In this document: one piece after another, positions 43,976 to 53,726 of the stretch
Numbering within the stretch: position 1 is the first letter of the stretch
Layout of the letters: each line of letters starts with the position of its first letter
Source of the DNA: Anaerolineae bacterium
GTDB lineage: Bacteria; Chloroflexota; Anaerolineae; Aggregatilineales; Phototrophicaceae
Length of the DNA: 64,000 nt
Assembly (NCBI GenBank): GCA_021296065.1
Contig: JAGWBD010000007.1
Location: forward strand, 1-64,000
Reading direction: 5' to 3'
Made by a program: the position numbers and the translations under genes
The notes under the pieces: model-generated
Seen by the model: the letters and a program-made list of their open reading frames with translations, nothing else
Database searches by the model: none
What the model was told of the DNA's origin: nothing

Positions 43976-45018
43976 CTAGCCGACCCGGTGACAGGCGACG
44001 AAGTGACCGGGCGAAGCCTCGATCAGACCGGGGTCGGGCGCGTCGTAACAGAGCCCGAAACGCACGGGGCAGCGCGTGTTGAAATTGCAGCCCTCGGGCG
44101 GATTGGATGGACTGGGCACGTCTCCGGTGAGGATGATGCGCTGCGCGCGCTTCTCGCGCATGGGGTCCGGCACCGGCACAGCCGAGAGCAGCGCCTGGGT
44201 GTAGGGGTGCAGGGGGTTTTCGTAGAGTTGGTCGGCGGGCGCCAGTTCGACGATCTTGCCGAGGTACATCACGGCGACGCGATCGCAAATGTGGCGCACC
44301 ATGCTGAGGTCGTGTGCGATGAACAGGTAGGTCAGGTTCAATTCTTCCTGCAGGTCTTCCAGCAGGTTGACGACCTGCGCCTGAATCGAGACGTCCAGCG
44401 CGGAGATGGGCTCGTCCGCCACGATGAAACCGGGTTCCAGCGCCAAAGCGCGGGCGATACCGATGCGCTGGCGCTGACCGCCGGAAAACTCGTGGGGGTA
44501 GCGATTGACAAAATAGGGATTGAGGCCCACCCGCTCCAGCAGGTGTTCCACGTAGCCTTCCTGTTCGTTGCGCTCCATGGTCTTGTGGATGCGCAAGGGT
44601 TCGCTGACGATGCGGCCGACGGACATGCGCGGGTTGAGCGAGGCATAGGGGTCCTGGAAGATCATCTGCATGCGCCGCCGCATGCGGCGCAGGTCCTCGC
44701 CCTTCATCTCGGTCAATTCACGCAGTTCACCGTCCTCGCGCAATTGCACCGAGCCGGCGGTTGGCTCGTAGAGTTGCAACACGGTGCGCCCGGTGGTGCT
44801 CTTGCCACAGCCGGATTCGCCCACAAGGCCGAGAGTCTCGCCCTCGTAGATATCGAAGCTGATGCCATCGACGGCCTTGACGGCGCCGACCTGACGCTGG
44901 ATGACGATGCCGGAAGTGATGGGGAAATGTTTCTTCAGGTTGCGCACGCGCACCAGCACGCGCCCGTCCGCGTCGGCGTCCGCTGCGTTGCGGGCAAGAG
45001 GTTGGTCGGCCACTGCGC

Positions 45019-45022
<4 letters not shown>
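43976..45022 (-). CDS. dppF: Oligopeptide ABC transporter ATPase, DppF/OppF type
   Basis: ATP-binding subunit: Walker [16 protein letters not shown], signature [15 protein letters not shown], Walker [13 protein letters not shown], and the C-terminal oligopeptide-transporter extension with Cys residues around [15 protein letters not shown] (putative Fe-S binding site typical of the Opp/Dpp family). 348 aa. Start overlaps the dppD stop by four bases (ATGA). Permeases are not in this window. Confidence 0.93.
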
Positions 45023-46038
<1,016 letters not shown>

Positions 46039-46164
46039 GTCCACACTCCTCCCGGGTAACCAGCGGCCGGGCGCAAGAGAGTCGCTGCACGCCGCCGTCG
46101 GCCGGCACCCCTTGTGCCCTGTGTCAGCAGGATACTGGCAGCAATGGCCTTACTTGTCAAATAC

Positions 46165-46659
46165 TCATGCGGCCGGTTCGTCCTTCACGCGAAACATGCC
46201 GCCAAGCAGGCGTTCCATGGCGATGGTATGGCTGGAGACGCCGCGGCGGCGGAAGGAATCGCTGTCGCAATGCCAGTTGCCATCGCCGTAGCCGACCTCG
46301 TGGTCGCTGTTGAGGCCGCGCACGGTTGCCTCGAAGGCGCGCACGTGGATACGGTCGCTTTCCTGTGCGTAACGACTGGCCTTTTCGACGTCGCTGACGA
46401 CGTTCTGGCCGGGCGCGTAGGGCAGCGGCGGCAGGGGCAGCATGGGTCGCAAGAGGCGTTCCAGCGCCATGATGTGCGGGCAGATGCGATGGGTCTCAAA
46501 GCCCTGGCAGCTGCAACGCCAGCCCTCTTGCGCGAGCGTGATGTGATAGGCGTCGTTGTCGCCGTCAAAGTGGATTTCCAGGCTGCGAAAGGTCACGCGC
46601 TCCGGCTCCTCGGCGTAAAGGCGCGCCTTTTCGATCTGACTGATCATGCCATTGTCCAT
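46165..46659 (-). CDS. SWIM zinc finger protein, internally duplicated with a decayed second site
   Basis: 164 aa made of two halves of about 82 residues. The first has the SWIM motif CSCQGFETHRICPH (Cys49, Cys51, Cys60, His62). The second repeats the frame (VEKASRYAQESDRI, then SSHTIAMERLL) but has Cys131, Ser133, Ser142 and His144 at the same offsets, so zinc binding is lost. Strong AGGGAG before ATG. SWIM domains usually bind DNA or proteins; role unknown. Divergent from nothing nearby; two leader hairpins lie upstream. Confidence 0.85.
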   Translation of the reverse strand: MDNGMISQIEKARLYAEEPERVTFRSLEIHFDGDNDAYHITLAQEGWRCSCQGFETHRICPHIMALERLLRPMLPLPPLPYAPGQNVVSDVEKASRYAQESDRIHVRAFEATVRGLNSDHEVGYGDGNWHCDSDSFRRRGVSSHTIAMERLLGGMFRVKDEPAA

Positions 46660-46677
46660 CGAACGCTCCCTGTTCCG

Positions 46678-46727
46678 CCGCTGCTGGCGGAATCAAAACA
46701 CGCGCCGGTTTTGTGCCCCGCGCGTGT
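46678..46727. other. Two hairpins in the leader of the SWIM gene
   Basis: TTCCGCC/GGCGGAA (six-base loop) around 46673-46692 and ACACGCGC (46698-46705) with GCGCGTGT (46720-46727), a 14-base loop. They sit 5' of the SWIM gene on its strand; on the other strand the first is followed by only a short A-rich run. A role in leader control or termination is open. Confidence 0.4.
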
Positions 46728-46850
46728 CGTCGGCCCCTGCGAACGTTGCTGTCACAACATCCGGGTATCATGCCCCGCATTTTAGGGGGACGTCATGCAT
46801 TTGTCAAAGAAAGTCATGCGGGTTTCGGCCCTTGCATGCAAAGGACGGGC

Positions 46851-47623
46851 CTAGCCGCCGATGGCCTCGCTGACGACGAGGTTTTCGAAGCCGACCTCGA
46901 CGCCAAGGCGGTTGAAGGCGGCCGCCGCCAGCCCGATCTGTCCATTGGCGAAGCTGTTGTCCTCCACTTCCGCCACGAACGCCTCGTTGATATAGAAGGC
47001 GAGGTAATCGTCGGCGCAGACGGCGCGCAGGTGGTTGCGCGCGCCGGGGCCACGCTGGACCAGGTCCGAGGCCGTCCAGTCGCTCAGGGGGCGCGGAAGA
47101 TGCCCCAGGTGCCGCTCCCCTGGATGAGAAAGAGGTAACCGTCGCCGTTGGCGATGGCTGCGGCCGCCGGCGGCTGCAGCGCGACGTCCAGGCCATCCCC
47201 GTATTCTGCCGACTCGCCCAGCGTCAAAAGCTCCAGCAGGGGTTCGCTCTCCATCTGCTGGCCGACCTGGCCGCGCAGGCGGCAGGCCACGCCCCAGGCG
47301 GCTTCCTCGCGCTCGCTGATCTGCTCGACGTCGACGTCAATCACGACGTTGTCCAGCGTGTCGCCCCATTGCCCCCACCAGACCTCTCCGTCGCCGCTGT
47401 TGACGCGGATCAGGTAACGACCGTCGTCGATACGCAACGAGGCGTCGGTGTAGATACCTTCCTCAAAGCTGTTGGGCTCCGAAAAGTCCTGCTCAAGCAG
47501 TGTGTCACCGACGCCGATCTCGCGCTCCGGGCCGCTGCTGCAGGCGACCAGCAGCAGGATTAGGGCCGGCAGGACCAGCAAGGGGGTATGGAATCGGCTC
47601 ACGCGGTGAAAACTCCGCTGCAT
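46851..47623 (-). pseudogene. Lipoprotein with beta-sandwich domain, interrupted by a frameshift
   Basis: The first part starts at ATG 47623 with a lipobox signal (LLVLPALILLLVACSSG) and reads to TGA 47084. Directly after, in the -1 frame, clear coding continues to TAG 46851: SDWTASDLVQRGPG, then FYINEAFVAEVEDN and GVEVGFENLVVSE. Together they form a LamG/DUF1080-like sandwich of about 257 aa. The break is at a run of five C (minus strand, 47087-47091); one extra C would restore the frame. It could be a sequencing error, a recent mutation or a slip site. The ORF track hides this within a 742-aa artefact. Confidence 0.75.
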
Positions 47624-47737
47624 CGGCACAAGGCTATCATACCAGCGCCGCCGCCCTGCGTGCAGGACGTTCATAAAGTATTCAGGTCGGCACATGCTAC
47701 AATGCGGCGCGCAGGCGCTGGCTGCGGGAGCGGATGC

Positions 47738-48814
47738 ATGAGCGTTGAAGAAGCGCTGCGGGCGCAGCGGGCCGCCCAGGGGGACCTGTTGCGTCGCGCC
47801 AACGTCGTCGGTGTGGCCGTGGGCAACAAGGGCAGCAAGATCGAGACCACGGGTGAGCAGTCCGTCGTGGTGCTGGTGGAACGCAAACTGCCGGTGGCGG
47901 CGCTTTCCCGGCGTGACCGCGTCCCGCGCTCGATTGACGGGATACGCACCGACGTTTATGAGGTGGGTTACCTGCGCGCGCTGGCGAACCCGCGCGATCG
48001 ATTTCGACCCGGCATGCCGGCCGGCGTCAGCATCGGCCACTATCAGGTGACGGCGGGCACGCTGGGCACGCTGGTCACCGACCGTCTGAGCGGCGAACGT
48101 CTCATCCTCTCCAACAATCACGTGCTGGCCAACGCCAATGACGCCAAGTCGGGCGACCCGGTGTTGCAGCCCGCGCCCAGCGATGGCGGGCGCAACCCGG
48201 CCGACGTGGTGGCGCATCTGGAGCGCTTCATCCCGCTGCACTTCATCGGCGAGCCGCCGCCCCGGCCGCAGCCGACGCGTCGCGTCCGCCCCGCCAACAA
48301 CCCCGGACGATTCCTGCGCGTCCTCGTCAACGTGATCAACACCATGAACAAACTTTACGGCTCGGACTGGCGCGTGCAGACGGCCGTCGCGGCGAATTCG
48401 GCGCTGGCCGCGCAACAGGCGGCCCTGTCCAGCGGCAACCATTTCGACGTGGCTCTGGCGCGGCCGGTTAACCTGACGATGTTCAACGCCGATATCCGCG
48501 GCATCGGCCGCGTGCGCGGCACGCGCCCGGCGACCCTGGGCATGGCCGTGCGCAAGACCGGGCGCACCACCGACCTGACGAAAGGGAAAGTCATGTTGTT
48601 GAATGCCACCGTCAACGTCGCCTATGGCAAGAAATCGGCGCGTTTCACCGGCCAGGTGTTGACGTCGCCCATGAGCCTGGGCGGCGATTCCGGCGCGCTG
48701 GTCGTGCATGGCGAGGACAGGGTGGCGGTTGGGCTGCTCTTCGCCGGTTCCACCCAGGCGACGATCTTCACGCCGATCCGGCCGCTGCTGGAAGCGCTGG
48801 ACGTGACCCTCTGA
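47738..48814 (+). CDS. Trypsin-like serine peptidase, Nal1-like, with N-terminal prodomain-like region
   Basis: 358 aa. Residues 20-80 form a small domain (NVVGVAVGNKGSK ... VVVLVERKLPVAAL). The protease core follows: catalytic His128 in LILSNNHVLANANDA and the Ser in LGGDSGALVVHGEDRVAVG, as in bacterial chymotrypsin-fold peptidases. No signal peptide, so cytoplasmic or non-classically exported. ATG 47738 with GGGAG upstream; the track start 47588 reads through the promoter. The small gene nine bases downstream repeats the N-terminal domain. Confidence 0.8.
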   Translation: MSVEEALRAQRAAQGDLLRRANVVGVAVGNKGSKIETTGEQSVVVLVERKLPVAALSRRDRVPRSIDGIRTDVYEVGYLRALANPRDRFRPGMPAGVSIGHYQVTAGTLGTLVTDRLSGERLILSNNHVLANANDAKSGDPVLQPAPSDGGRNPADVVAHLERFIPLHFIGEPPPRPQPTRRVRPANNPGRFLRVLVNVINTMNKLYGSDWRVQTAVAANSALAAQQAALSSGNHFDVALARPVNLTMFNADIRGIGRVRGTRPATLGMAVRKTGRTTDLTKGKVMLLNATVNVAYGKKSARFTGQVLTSPMSLGGDSGALVVHGEDRVAVGLLFAGSTQATIFTPIRPLLEALDVTL

Positions 48815-48823
48815 GGTGCCGCG

Positions 48824-49084
48824 ATGGACCAGGACCAGCAGACCCAACGGGCGATCCGCATGCAGGAGAAGTACAGCGAGCAGTTGATGGCCCTGCCCAA
48901 CGTGGTGGGGACGGCCGTCGGCTTGCGTAAACGCCAGGGCCAGTTTACGGACCAGGTGGCGCTGGTCGTCATGGTGGCGCGCAAGCTGCCGCGCGCCAGC
49001 CTTGCGCCGGCCGAACTTGTGCCGCGGGAACTGGAAGGGGTGCCGGTTGACGTGCTGGAGACCGGCGCTTTTCACAGCATCTGA
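48824..49084 (+). CDS. Stand-alone homologue of the peptidase N-terminal domain
   Basis: 86 aa. The region LPNVVGTAVGLRKRQGQF ... VALVVMVARKLPRASL ... LEGVPVDVLETG aligns along its length with residues 20-77 of the upstream peptidase (NVVGVAVGNKG, VVLVERKLPVAAL, IDGIRTDVYEVG). It has no catalytic domain. It may act in trans as an inhibitor, folding aid or regulator of the peptidase; this is inference from the paralogy and nine-base spacing. Confidence 0.7.
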   Translation: MDQDQQTQRAIRMQEKYSEQLMALPNVVGTAVGLRKRQGQFTDQVALVVMVARKLPRASLAPAELVPRELEGVPVDVLETGAFHSI

Positions 49085-49123
49085 TCCTGCCCACTTGCGT
49101 TGAATCCCGGTCTGGGGCAGGAT
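49084..49123 (+). terminator. Possible terminator hairpin after the protease pair
   Basis: ATCCTGCCC (49084-49092) pairs with GGGCAGGAT (49115-49123), a nine-base stem with a 22-base loop. No U-tract follows, so Rho-independent function is doubtful. Confidence 0.35.
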
Positions 49124-49163
49124 AGAGACAAGGCAGGTTGCCTGGAGGCACGGGAGAACCACG

Positions 49164-50375
49164 ATGAGGCAATTCGCGAACGCTGCGGCAGCCCTGTCTG
49201 CGCTCATCTTGCTGCCCCTGCTGGCGGCCTGCAATCTGACTGTGTCGACCGGCCCGCAGGTAGAGGAGATTAGCGGGCCGCCGCAAGTGCAGATTTTGTC
49301 GCCCATGCCCAACTCGACCTATCTCGAGGGCGTGGCAGTCAACATTCAGGTGCAGGTGGTTAACGCCGGCGCGGACCTGGCGCGGGTCGATTTTGCGGTG
49401 GACGACCAGGTCCTTGATTCCCAGGCCAGCCCCAACAGCGACGGCGTCTCTAACTTCATCGCATCCAGCAGCTGGACGGCCTCCGGCGCCGGGGCGCACA
49501 TATTGAGTGTGATTGCCGCGCGCAGCGATGGCAGCAGCAGCGTGCCCGCCAGCGTCACTGTGACGGTGATCGGTCAGGGCGGCGTCACCGGCGAGCAGGC
49601 GCCTGGCGGCAGCCAGGGCGATACGAACGGCAGCGGAGAAGTGCCGCCGGAGCCGGCCGTGGCAGAGCAAGCCGACCCGCCGACCGCCGAACCGGAGCCA
49701 ACCTCCGACCGGCCGATGGCGCGGGTGCAACGCGGGGCCTACGTGCGCGCCGGGCCGGACACGCGCTTTGCGCCGCCGATTGGCAGTATCGGGGCCGGCG
49801 ACCAGGTCGAACTGCTGGCGGTCAACATTCACAAGACCTGGTACAAGATCAAATATTACAACGGCGAGGGCTGGGTCTTTGGCAGCCTGCTGGAAATTAG
49901 CGGGAACATCGACGATCTGCCGGCGATCTGGGGGCCGCCCCTGCCGCAACCCACGGCCATTCCGCCGACCGCGGCGCCGGAAGTGGTCGTCGGGGACGTC
50001 AACCTGGTGGCCGGCAGCATGCGTCACAGCGCCGCGGGCGGCAAGATTGAATGTGGCGTGGGCTTCCGGGTGGAGATCGACGTGGCCAACTTCGGCACTT
50101 CGCGCTCACCGGGCGGCAGCGTGCGCTTCCAGGACTACGCCACCAAGCGGGATGGCGGTCGTCTGGATGGAAACGAGGCGGTCGTGTTCGGCACCTTCCC
50201 GCCCATCGATCCCGGCCAGACGGTGAGCGCCAGCGCCGAGATCACGATCACTTTCCATTTCAACGAGCAGCACATCATGAAGGCCTTCGTCAACCACGAC
50301 GGCAATATTCCGGAGAGCAACCGCACGGACAACCAAGGCTTCTTCAATTACACGCTGAACAAGGCTGGTTGCTAA
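49164..50375 (+). CDS. Lipoprotein with SH3-like and CARDB-like modules
   Basis: 403 aa. Lipobox signal (LSALILLPLLAACNLTVS), then an Ig-like domain (PQVQILSPMPNSTYLEGVAV), a Pro/Glu-rich linker, a bacterial SH3 domain (GAYVRAGPDTRFAPPIGSIG) and a C-terminal CARDB-like domain (FRVEIDVANFGTSRSPGG; ending HDGNIPESNRTDNQG). Probably anchors to wall or mediates adhesion. The domain set is frequent in Chloroflexota. Specific function unknown. Confidence 0.75.
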   Translation: MRQFANAAAALSALILLPLLAACNLTVSTGPQVEEISGPPQVQILSPMPNSTYLEGVAVNIQVQVVNAGADLARVDFAVDDQVLDSQASPNSDGVSNFIASSSWTASGAGAHILSVIAARSDGSSSVPASVTVTVIGQGGVTGEQAPGGSQGDTNGSGEVPPEPAVAEQADPPTAEPEPTSDRPMARVQRGAYVRAGPDTRFAPPIGSIGAGDQVELLAVNIHKTWYKIKYYNGEGWVFGSLLEISGNIDDLPAIWGPPLPQPTAIPPTAAPEVVVGDVNLVAGSMRHSAAGGKIECGVGFRVEIDVANFGTSRSPGGSVRFQDYATKRDGGRLDGNEAVVFGTFPPIDPGQTVSASAEITITFHFNEQHIMKAFVNHDGNIPESNRTDNQGFFNYTLNKAGC

Positions 50376-50413
50376 TAGAAACCGGGGCTTCGGTTAACGA
50401 AACCAGGTCTCGG

Positions 50414-51250
50414 TCAAAGTTCTACCCGCAGCACACGGTCGAGGCCGGCAAGGTCCTGCAGCACTTGCGCCTGACGAGGCCGCAGCGCCTGCGCCAGGCG
50501 CAGCGCCTCCGCGCCCTGCAGCATGCCGATCTCCAGCAGGGCCAGCGCGCCCGGCTGACAGACCCGAGACAGCGCCCGCAGCAAACGTCGGTTGAGCGCC
50601 ATGCCGTCCGGCCCGCCGTCCATGGCGAGCCACGGCTCATGGCGGCTGACTGCCAGTTGCGGCAAGTCCTCACTGCTGACGTAGGGCAGGTTGGCCAGCA
50701 GCATGTCGACGCGCTCACTGCGCTGCAGCAGGGGCTGCAGCATGTCGCCCTGGCGGAACGTCACCCGCACCCGGTGGCGGGCGGCGTTTATGCGCGCCAC
50801 CGCCAGCGCCGCCGGGCTGATGTCCGTCAGGATGACGCGGGCGCGCGGGCGCAGCGCGGCGAAAGTGATGCCCAGGGCGCCGCTGCCCGTGCCGATCTCC
50901 GCCAGCGTGCCGTTGAAGTCCGGCGGCGTATGCGCCAGCGCCTGCTCCAGCAACTGTTCGCTCTCGGGCCGCGGGATAAGCACCGCCGGCGACACGTGAA
51001 AAGCACGGTCGAAGAATGCCTGGCGGCGACGCAGGTAGGCCAGCGGCTCGCCCCCTGCGCGGCGCGCGACGAGAGCGGATAGGCGCCGCGTTTGCGCATC
51101 GGTGAGCGGAAATTCGCCATGTGCCAGCAGCCAGGCGCGCCCCCGCCCGGTGACCAGGGCCAGCAACAGTTGGGCGTCCAGCGCGGCTGTGTCGCTGCCG
51201 GCCTGCAGGGTCTGCGTCGCCGCGCGCAGGGCCGCGGCCACGTCTTTCAT
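50414..51250 (-). CDS. prmC: Release factor glutamine methyltransferase PrmC (HemK)
   Basis: N5-glutamine methylation of RF1/RF2. N-terminal helical domain with the YLRRRQAFFDRAFHVSPAV segment, SAM-binding LAEIGTGSGALGITFA, and the substrate motif LLANLPYV, where most PrmC have NPPY. ATG 51250 overlaps the yjjX stop (ATGA). 278 aa, normal. The track's 51574 start is inside yjjX in another frame. Confidence 0.9.
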   Translation of the reverse strand: MKDVAAALRAATQTLQAGSDTAALDAQLLLALVTGRGRAWLLAHGEFPLTDAQTRRLSALVARRAGGEPLAYLRRRQAFFDRAFHVSPAVLIPRPESEQLLEQALAHTPPDFNGTLAEIGTGSGALGITFAALRPRARVILTDISPAALAVARINAARHRVRVTFRQGDMLQPLLQRSERVDMLLANLPYVSSEDLPQLAVSRHEPWLAMDGGPDGMALNRRLLRALSRVCQPGALALLEIGMLQGAEALRLAQALRPRQAQVLQDLAGLDRVLRVEL

Positions 51251-51786
51251 GAGTCGCCGAAGTGCAGGTTGTGGTTGCGCAGGGGGATGAGCGCCAGCAG
51301 GACGGCCTGGGCGTAGTATTCGCGACGCGTCAGGGCGTCGCCGGTGAGCAGGCCAACCGAACCGCTGCCCTGCTTGCTGTTTTGACTGCCGAAGACGAGG
51401 TCGTTGGCGTGGCCCAGTTCGCGGCCGGCGCGCACCAGACGCGCGACCTCGTCGGGCAGGTCGTGGGTGGCCGTGCGGCTGCGACCGCTGAGCTCCGGCG
51501 TCAGCATCTGCACCCAGGCGAAGCAACGCAGGCTGTCGCCGACGGCCTCGATACCGCCTTCGATTCCCAGCCACAGTTGCGCCTGGGGCACGGCTTCTCT
51601 GGCGCGGCAGGCGCGGTTGCGCGCGCCCTGCAGGGTCTCGGCGTCGCTCATGGGCTGGTCGGCCACGCCGGAGAGCAGGTCACGCCCCTGCACCTGCCAG
51701 GTCTGCTGCGGCAGCAGGCGCGACAGGGCGAGGCTCAGGGCCTCAATCTTGACCGGATTGCGGGAGGCGACGATGGCCAGGGGCAT
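51247..51786 (-). CDS. yjjX: Inosine/xanthosine triphosphatase, YjjX family
   Basis: House-cleaning NTPase that removes ITP and XTP. N-terminal IVASRNPVKIEALSLAL, then VADQPMSDAETLQGARNRA, then WLGIEGGIEAVGDSL, and DLVFGSQNSKQGSGSVGLLTGDALTR are family hallmarks. 179 aa from ATG 51786; the track start adds 14 residues. Coupled to prmC. Confidence 0.9.
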   Translation of the reverse strand: MPLAIVASRNPVKIEALSLALSRLLPQQTWQVQGRDLLSGVADQPMSDAETLQGARNRACRAREAVPQAQLWLGIEGGIEAVGDSLRCFAWVQMLTPELSGRSRTATHDLPDEVARLVRAGRELGHANDLVFGSQNSKQGSGSVGLLTGDALTRREYYAQAVLLALIPLRNHNLHFGDS

Positions 51787-51909
51787 GATGGCTGTCCCGG
51801 GTTGCTTTTGATGCGAATGTTGACGCAATGGCTGCCCATGTCAAGCGGGAAAGCGTGGCGGACGGAACAGTGTCCGCCCGCCAGGGTGAAATCAGGGCGT
51901 GGAGCGGGG

Positions 51910-53634
51910 TCAGGCGGCGCGGGTCCAGTCCTCGATGTTCCACATTTCGGAATTCCAGTCGTTGATCCAGACTCCCTCGAGGCGGTTGGAAATGCCGGAG
52001 ACGCTGCCGCGATAGACCAGCGGGACAACCACCAGGCTGTCGATCAGCAGGTCGTTGAGCCGGATGGTGAGTTCGGCGCGCTGCGCCAGCGAGCCCGTGC
52101 GCTGCAGTTGTTCATAGAGCGCGTCGTAGGCGGGGTCGCAGAAGCGCGGAACGTTGCGGCCCAGCCAGTTGTTGGCCGGCGAGGGTTCATCGCCGCAGAG
52201 CCAGCCGGCGAGGAAGGCCTCGGCATCCGGCGAGCCGGTGAAGGTGGTCCACATCTGAACGTCTGCGTAAAACTTGTGATAAGTGTCGGGGCTGGCCGGG
52301 TCCGCGCCAAAAAACACGGCGGCGCTGACGTTGGTCAATTCGGTCTCGACGCCGATTTCAGACCACCATTGCTTGATCAGGGCCTGCGTGTCCTGGCGCA
52401 GGGCGTTGGTCGAGGTCTGGTAGACGACGCGGAGCGGCACGCCATCCAGTTCACGCACGCCGTCGCCATCGCTGTCGAGGATGGCGGCATCGTCCAGCAG
52501 GGCGTTGGCGCCGGCGATGTCTTGGGTCAGACAGGCGTCGTTGTTGGGTGAGACGTTGTGGGGCGGGCCGTTGATCAGGTTACAGGACGGCCGGCCGGCC
52601 GCGCCATAAAGCTGGGTGGCGAGGACATTGCGGTCAATGGCCATGGAAAGGGCCTGGCGCACGGCCATGTTGGTGAGAAAGGGATGCGGGTTGTTGACCG
52701 GGTCGATGGAGCGCATTTCGGGCGGCAGGTCCGGCGAGGGATTGCTCTGGTTGAGCAGCAGGCGCTCGATATTGGTCGCGAAGCCCACCTCGATGCGGCC
52801 GTGGCCCGCTGCTTCCATGGCGGCAAGCACAGGATGTGCGACCTGGAGATTCCACGCGTAATCGGCCTCTCCGGTCTCCAGCACGGCGCGCGCGCCGGAT
52901 TCGGCGTCACCGCCGCCCTTGAAGACGACGCGCTGGAAGTGGGGTTTGCCCGCTTCACGGTAAAGTGGATTGGCGTTGTAGGTCACCACGTCGTTGGCGC
53001 GGAACTCTTCCACCACGTAGGGGCCGGTGCCGAGGGGAGCGAAGTTTTCTTCGGTGCAAGTCGGGGCCGCGCTGCCGAGGCAATGGGCGAATTGCCCGCT
53101 GTGAAGCACGACCGAGCCTTCGCCGACGAAGGGCGCGTAGGGATAAGGTTTCGGCTTGCTGAAGGTAATCCGGATGCTGAGCTCGTCGAGGGCCTCGACG
53201 CTCAAAACGTCCTCAAACCAGCGCAGGCCGGAGCAGCCGGCCTCGGGATGCGTGCAATACGCCCAGGAGAAGACCACGTCGGCCGAGGTCAGGGGCGCGC
53301 CATCGGAGAAAACGACGCCTTCCTTCAGCCGCCAGGTGATGCTGGTCAGGTCTGCGGAGACGCCACCGTTTTCCAGGGTGGGGATCGCATCGGCCAGCGC
53401 GGGCACAAGAATGCCATCGGGGTTGAACCAGGCCAGCGGTTCAAGCACGAGCGCGGCGGCATCCACGTCCTTGGTGCCGCCGGAGAGGTAGGGATTAAGG
53501 ATGGAGGCAGCCTGCCAGTAGAGGATGTTGAGTGTGTCGACCTCCTCGTCCTGGGCCGCCAGCGACCCGAGAGAAGCCGACAAAACGAGCAGGGCCAGCA
53601 AGGCCGGCAGGATGCGCACAGCCGTTCGTTTCAT
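51910..53634 (-). CDS. Peptide/oligosaccharide ABC transporter substrate-binding protein (SBP family 5)
   Basis: 574 aa, signal peptide LLALLVLSASLGSLAAQDEE without a lipobox Cys. The family 5 features are ITWRLKEGVVFSDGAPLTSADVVFSW, VRQALSMAIDRNVLATQLYG and the C-terminal YDALYEQLQRTGSLAQRAEL. It lies alone; the dppDF ATPases 6 kb away could serve it. Ligand unknown. Confidence 0.9.
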   Translation of the reverse strand: MKRTAVRILPALLALLVLSASLGSLAAQDEEVDTLNILYWQAASILNPYLSGGTKDVDAAALVLEPLAWFNPDGILVPALADAIPTLENGGVSADLTSITWRLKEGVVFSDGAPLTSADVVFSWAYCTHPEAGCSGLRWFEDVLSVEALDELSIRITFSKPKPYPYAPFVGEGSVVLHSGQFAHCLGSAAPTCTEENFAPLGTGPYVVEEFRANDVVTYNANPLYREAGKPHFQRVVFKGGGDAESGARAVLETGEADYAWNLQVAHPVLAAMEAAGHGRIEVGFATNIERLLLNQSNPSPDLPPEMRSIDPVNNPHPFLTNMAVRQALSMAIDRNVLATQLYGAAGRPSCNLINGPPHNVSPNNDACLTQDIAGANALLDDAAILDSDGDGVRELDGVPLRVVYQTSTNALRQDTQALIKQWWSEIGVETELTNVSAAVFFGADPASPDTYHKFYADVQMWTTFTGSPDAEAFLAGWLCGDEPSPANNWLGRNVPRFCDPAYDALYEQLQRTGSLAQRAELTIRLNDLLIDSLVVVPLVYRGSVSGISNRLEGVWINDWNSEMWNIEDWTRAA

Positions 53635-53713
53635 GAGGAAACCTCCCTTGGTCGGCTGCGCGTCAGGATAGCATAATCGCTGCCTGATGCCAGGGACCAG
53701 CGGCGGCGCCTGC

Positions 53714-53719
53714 TATACT
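53714..53719 (+). promoter_or_regulatory. -10 box seven bases before an ATG, leaderless-type
   Basis: TATACT then seven bases and the ATG at 53727. There is no Shine-Dalgarno site, so the mRNA should begin at or next to the start codon. Confidence 0.5.
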
Positions 53720-53726
53720 GCGCCGG

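Noticed and set aside
46795-46854. 19-codon ORF with an AGGGGG ribosome binding site
   Set aside because: It ends inside the 3' end of the opposite-strand lipoprotein and encodes MHLSKKVMRVSALACKGRA with no recognisable feature; too little to support.
47084-49312. 742-aa minus-strand ORF
   Set aside because: Only its last 180 residues are a real gene (the lipoprotein); the rest is antisense to the peptidase pair.
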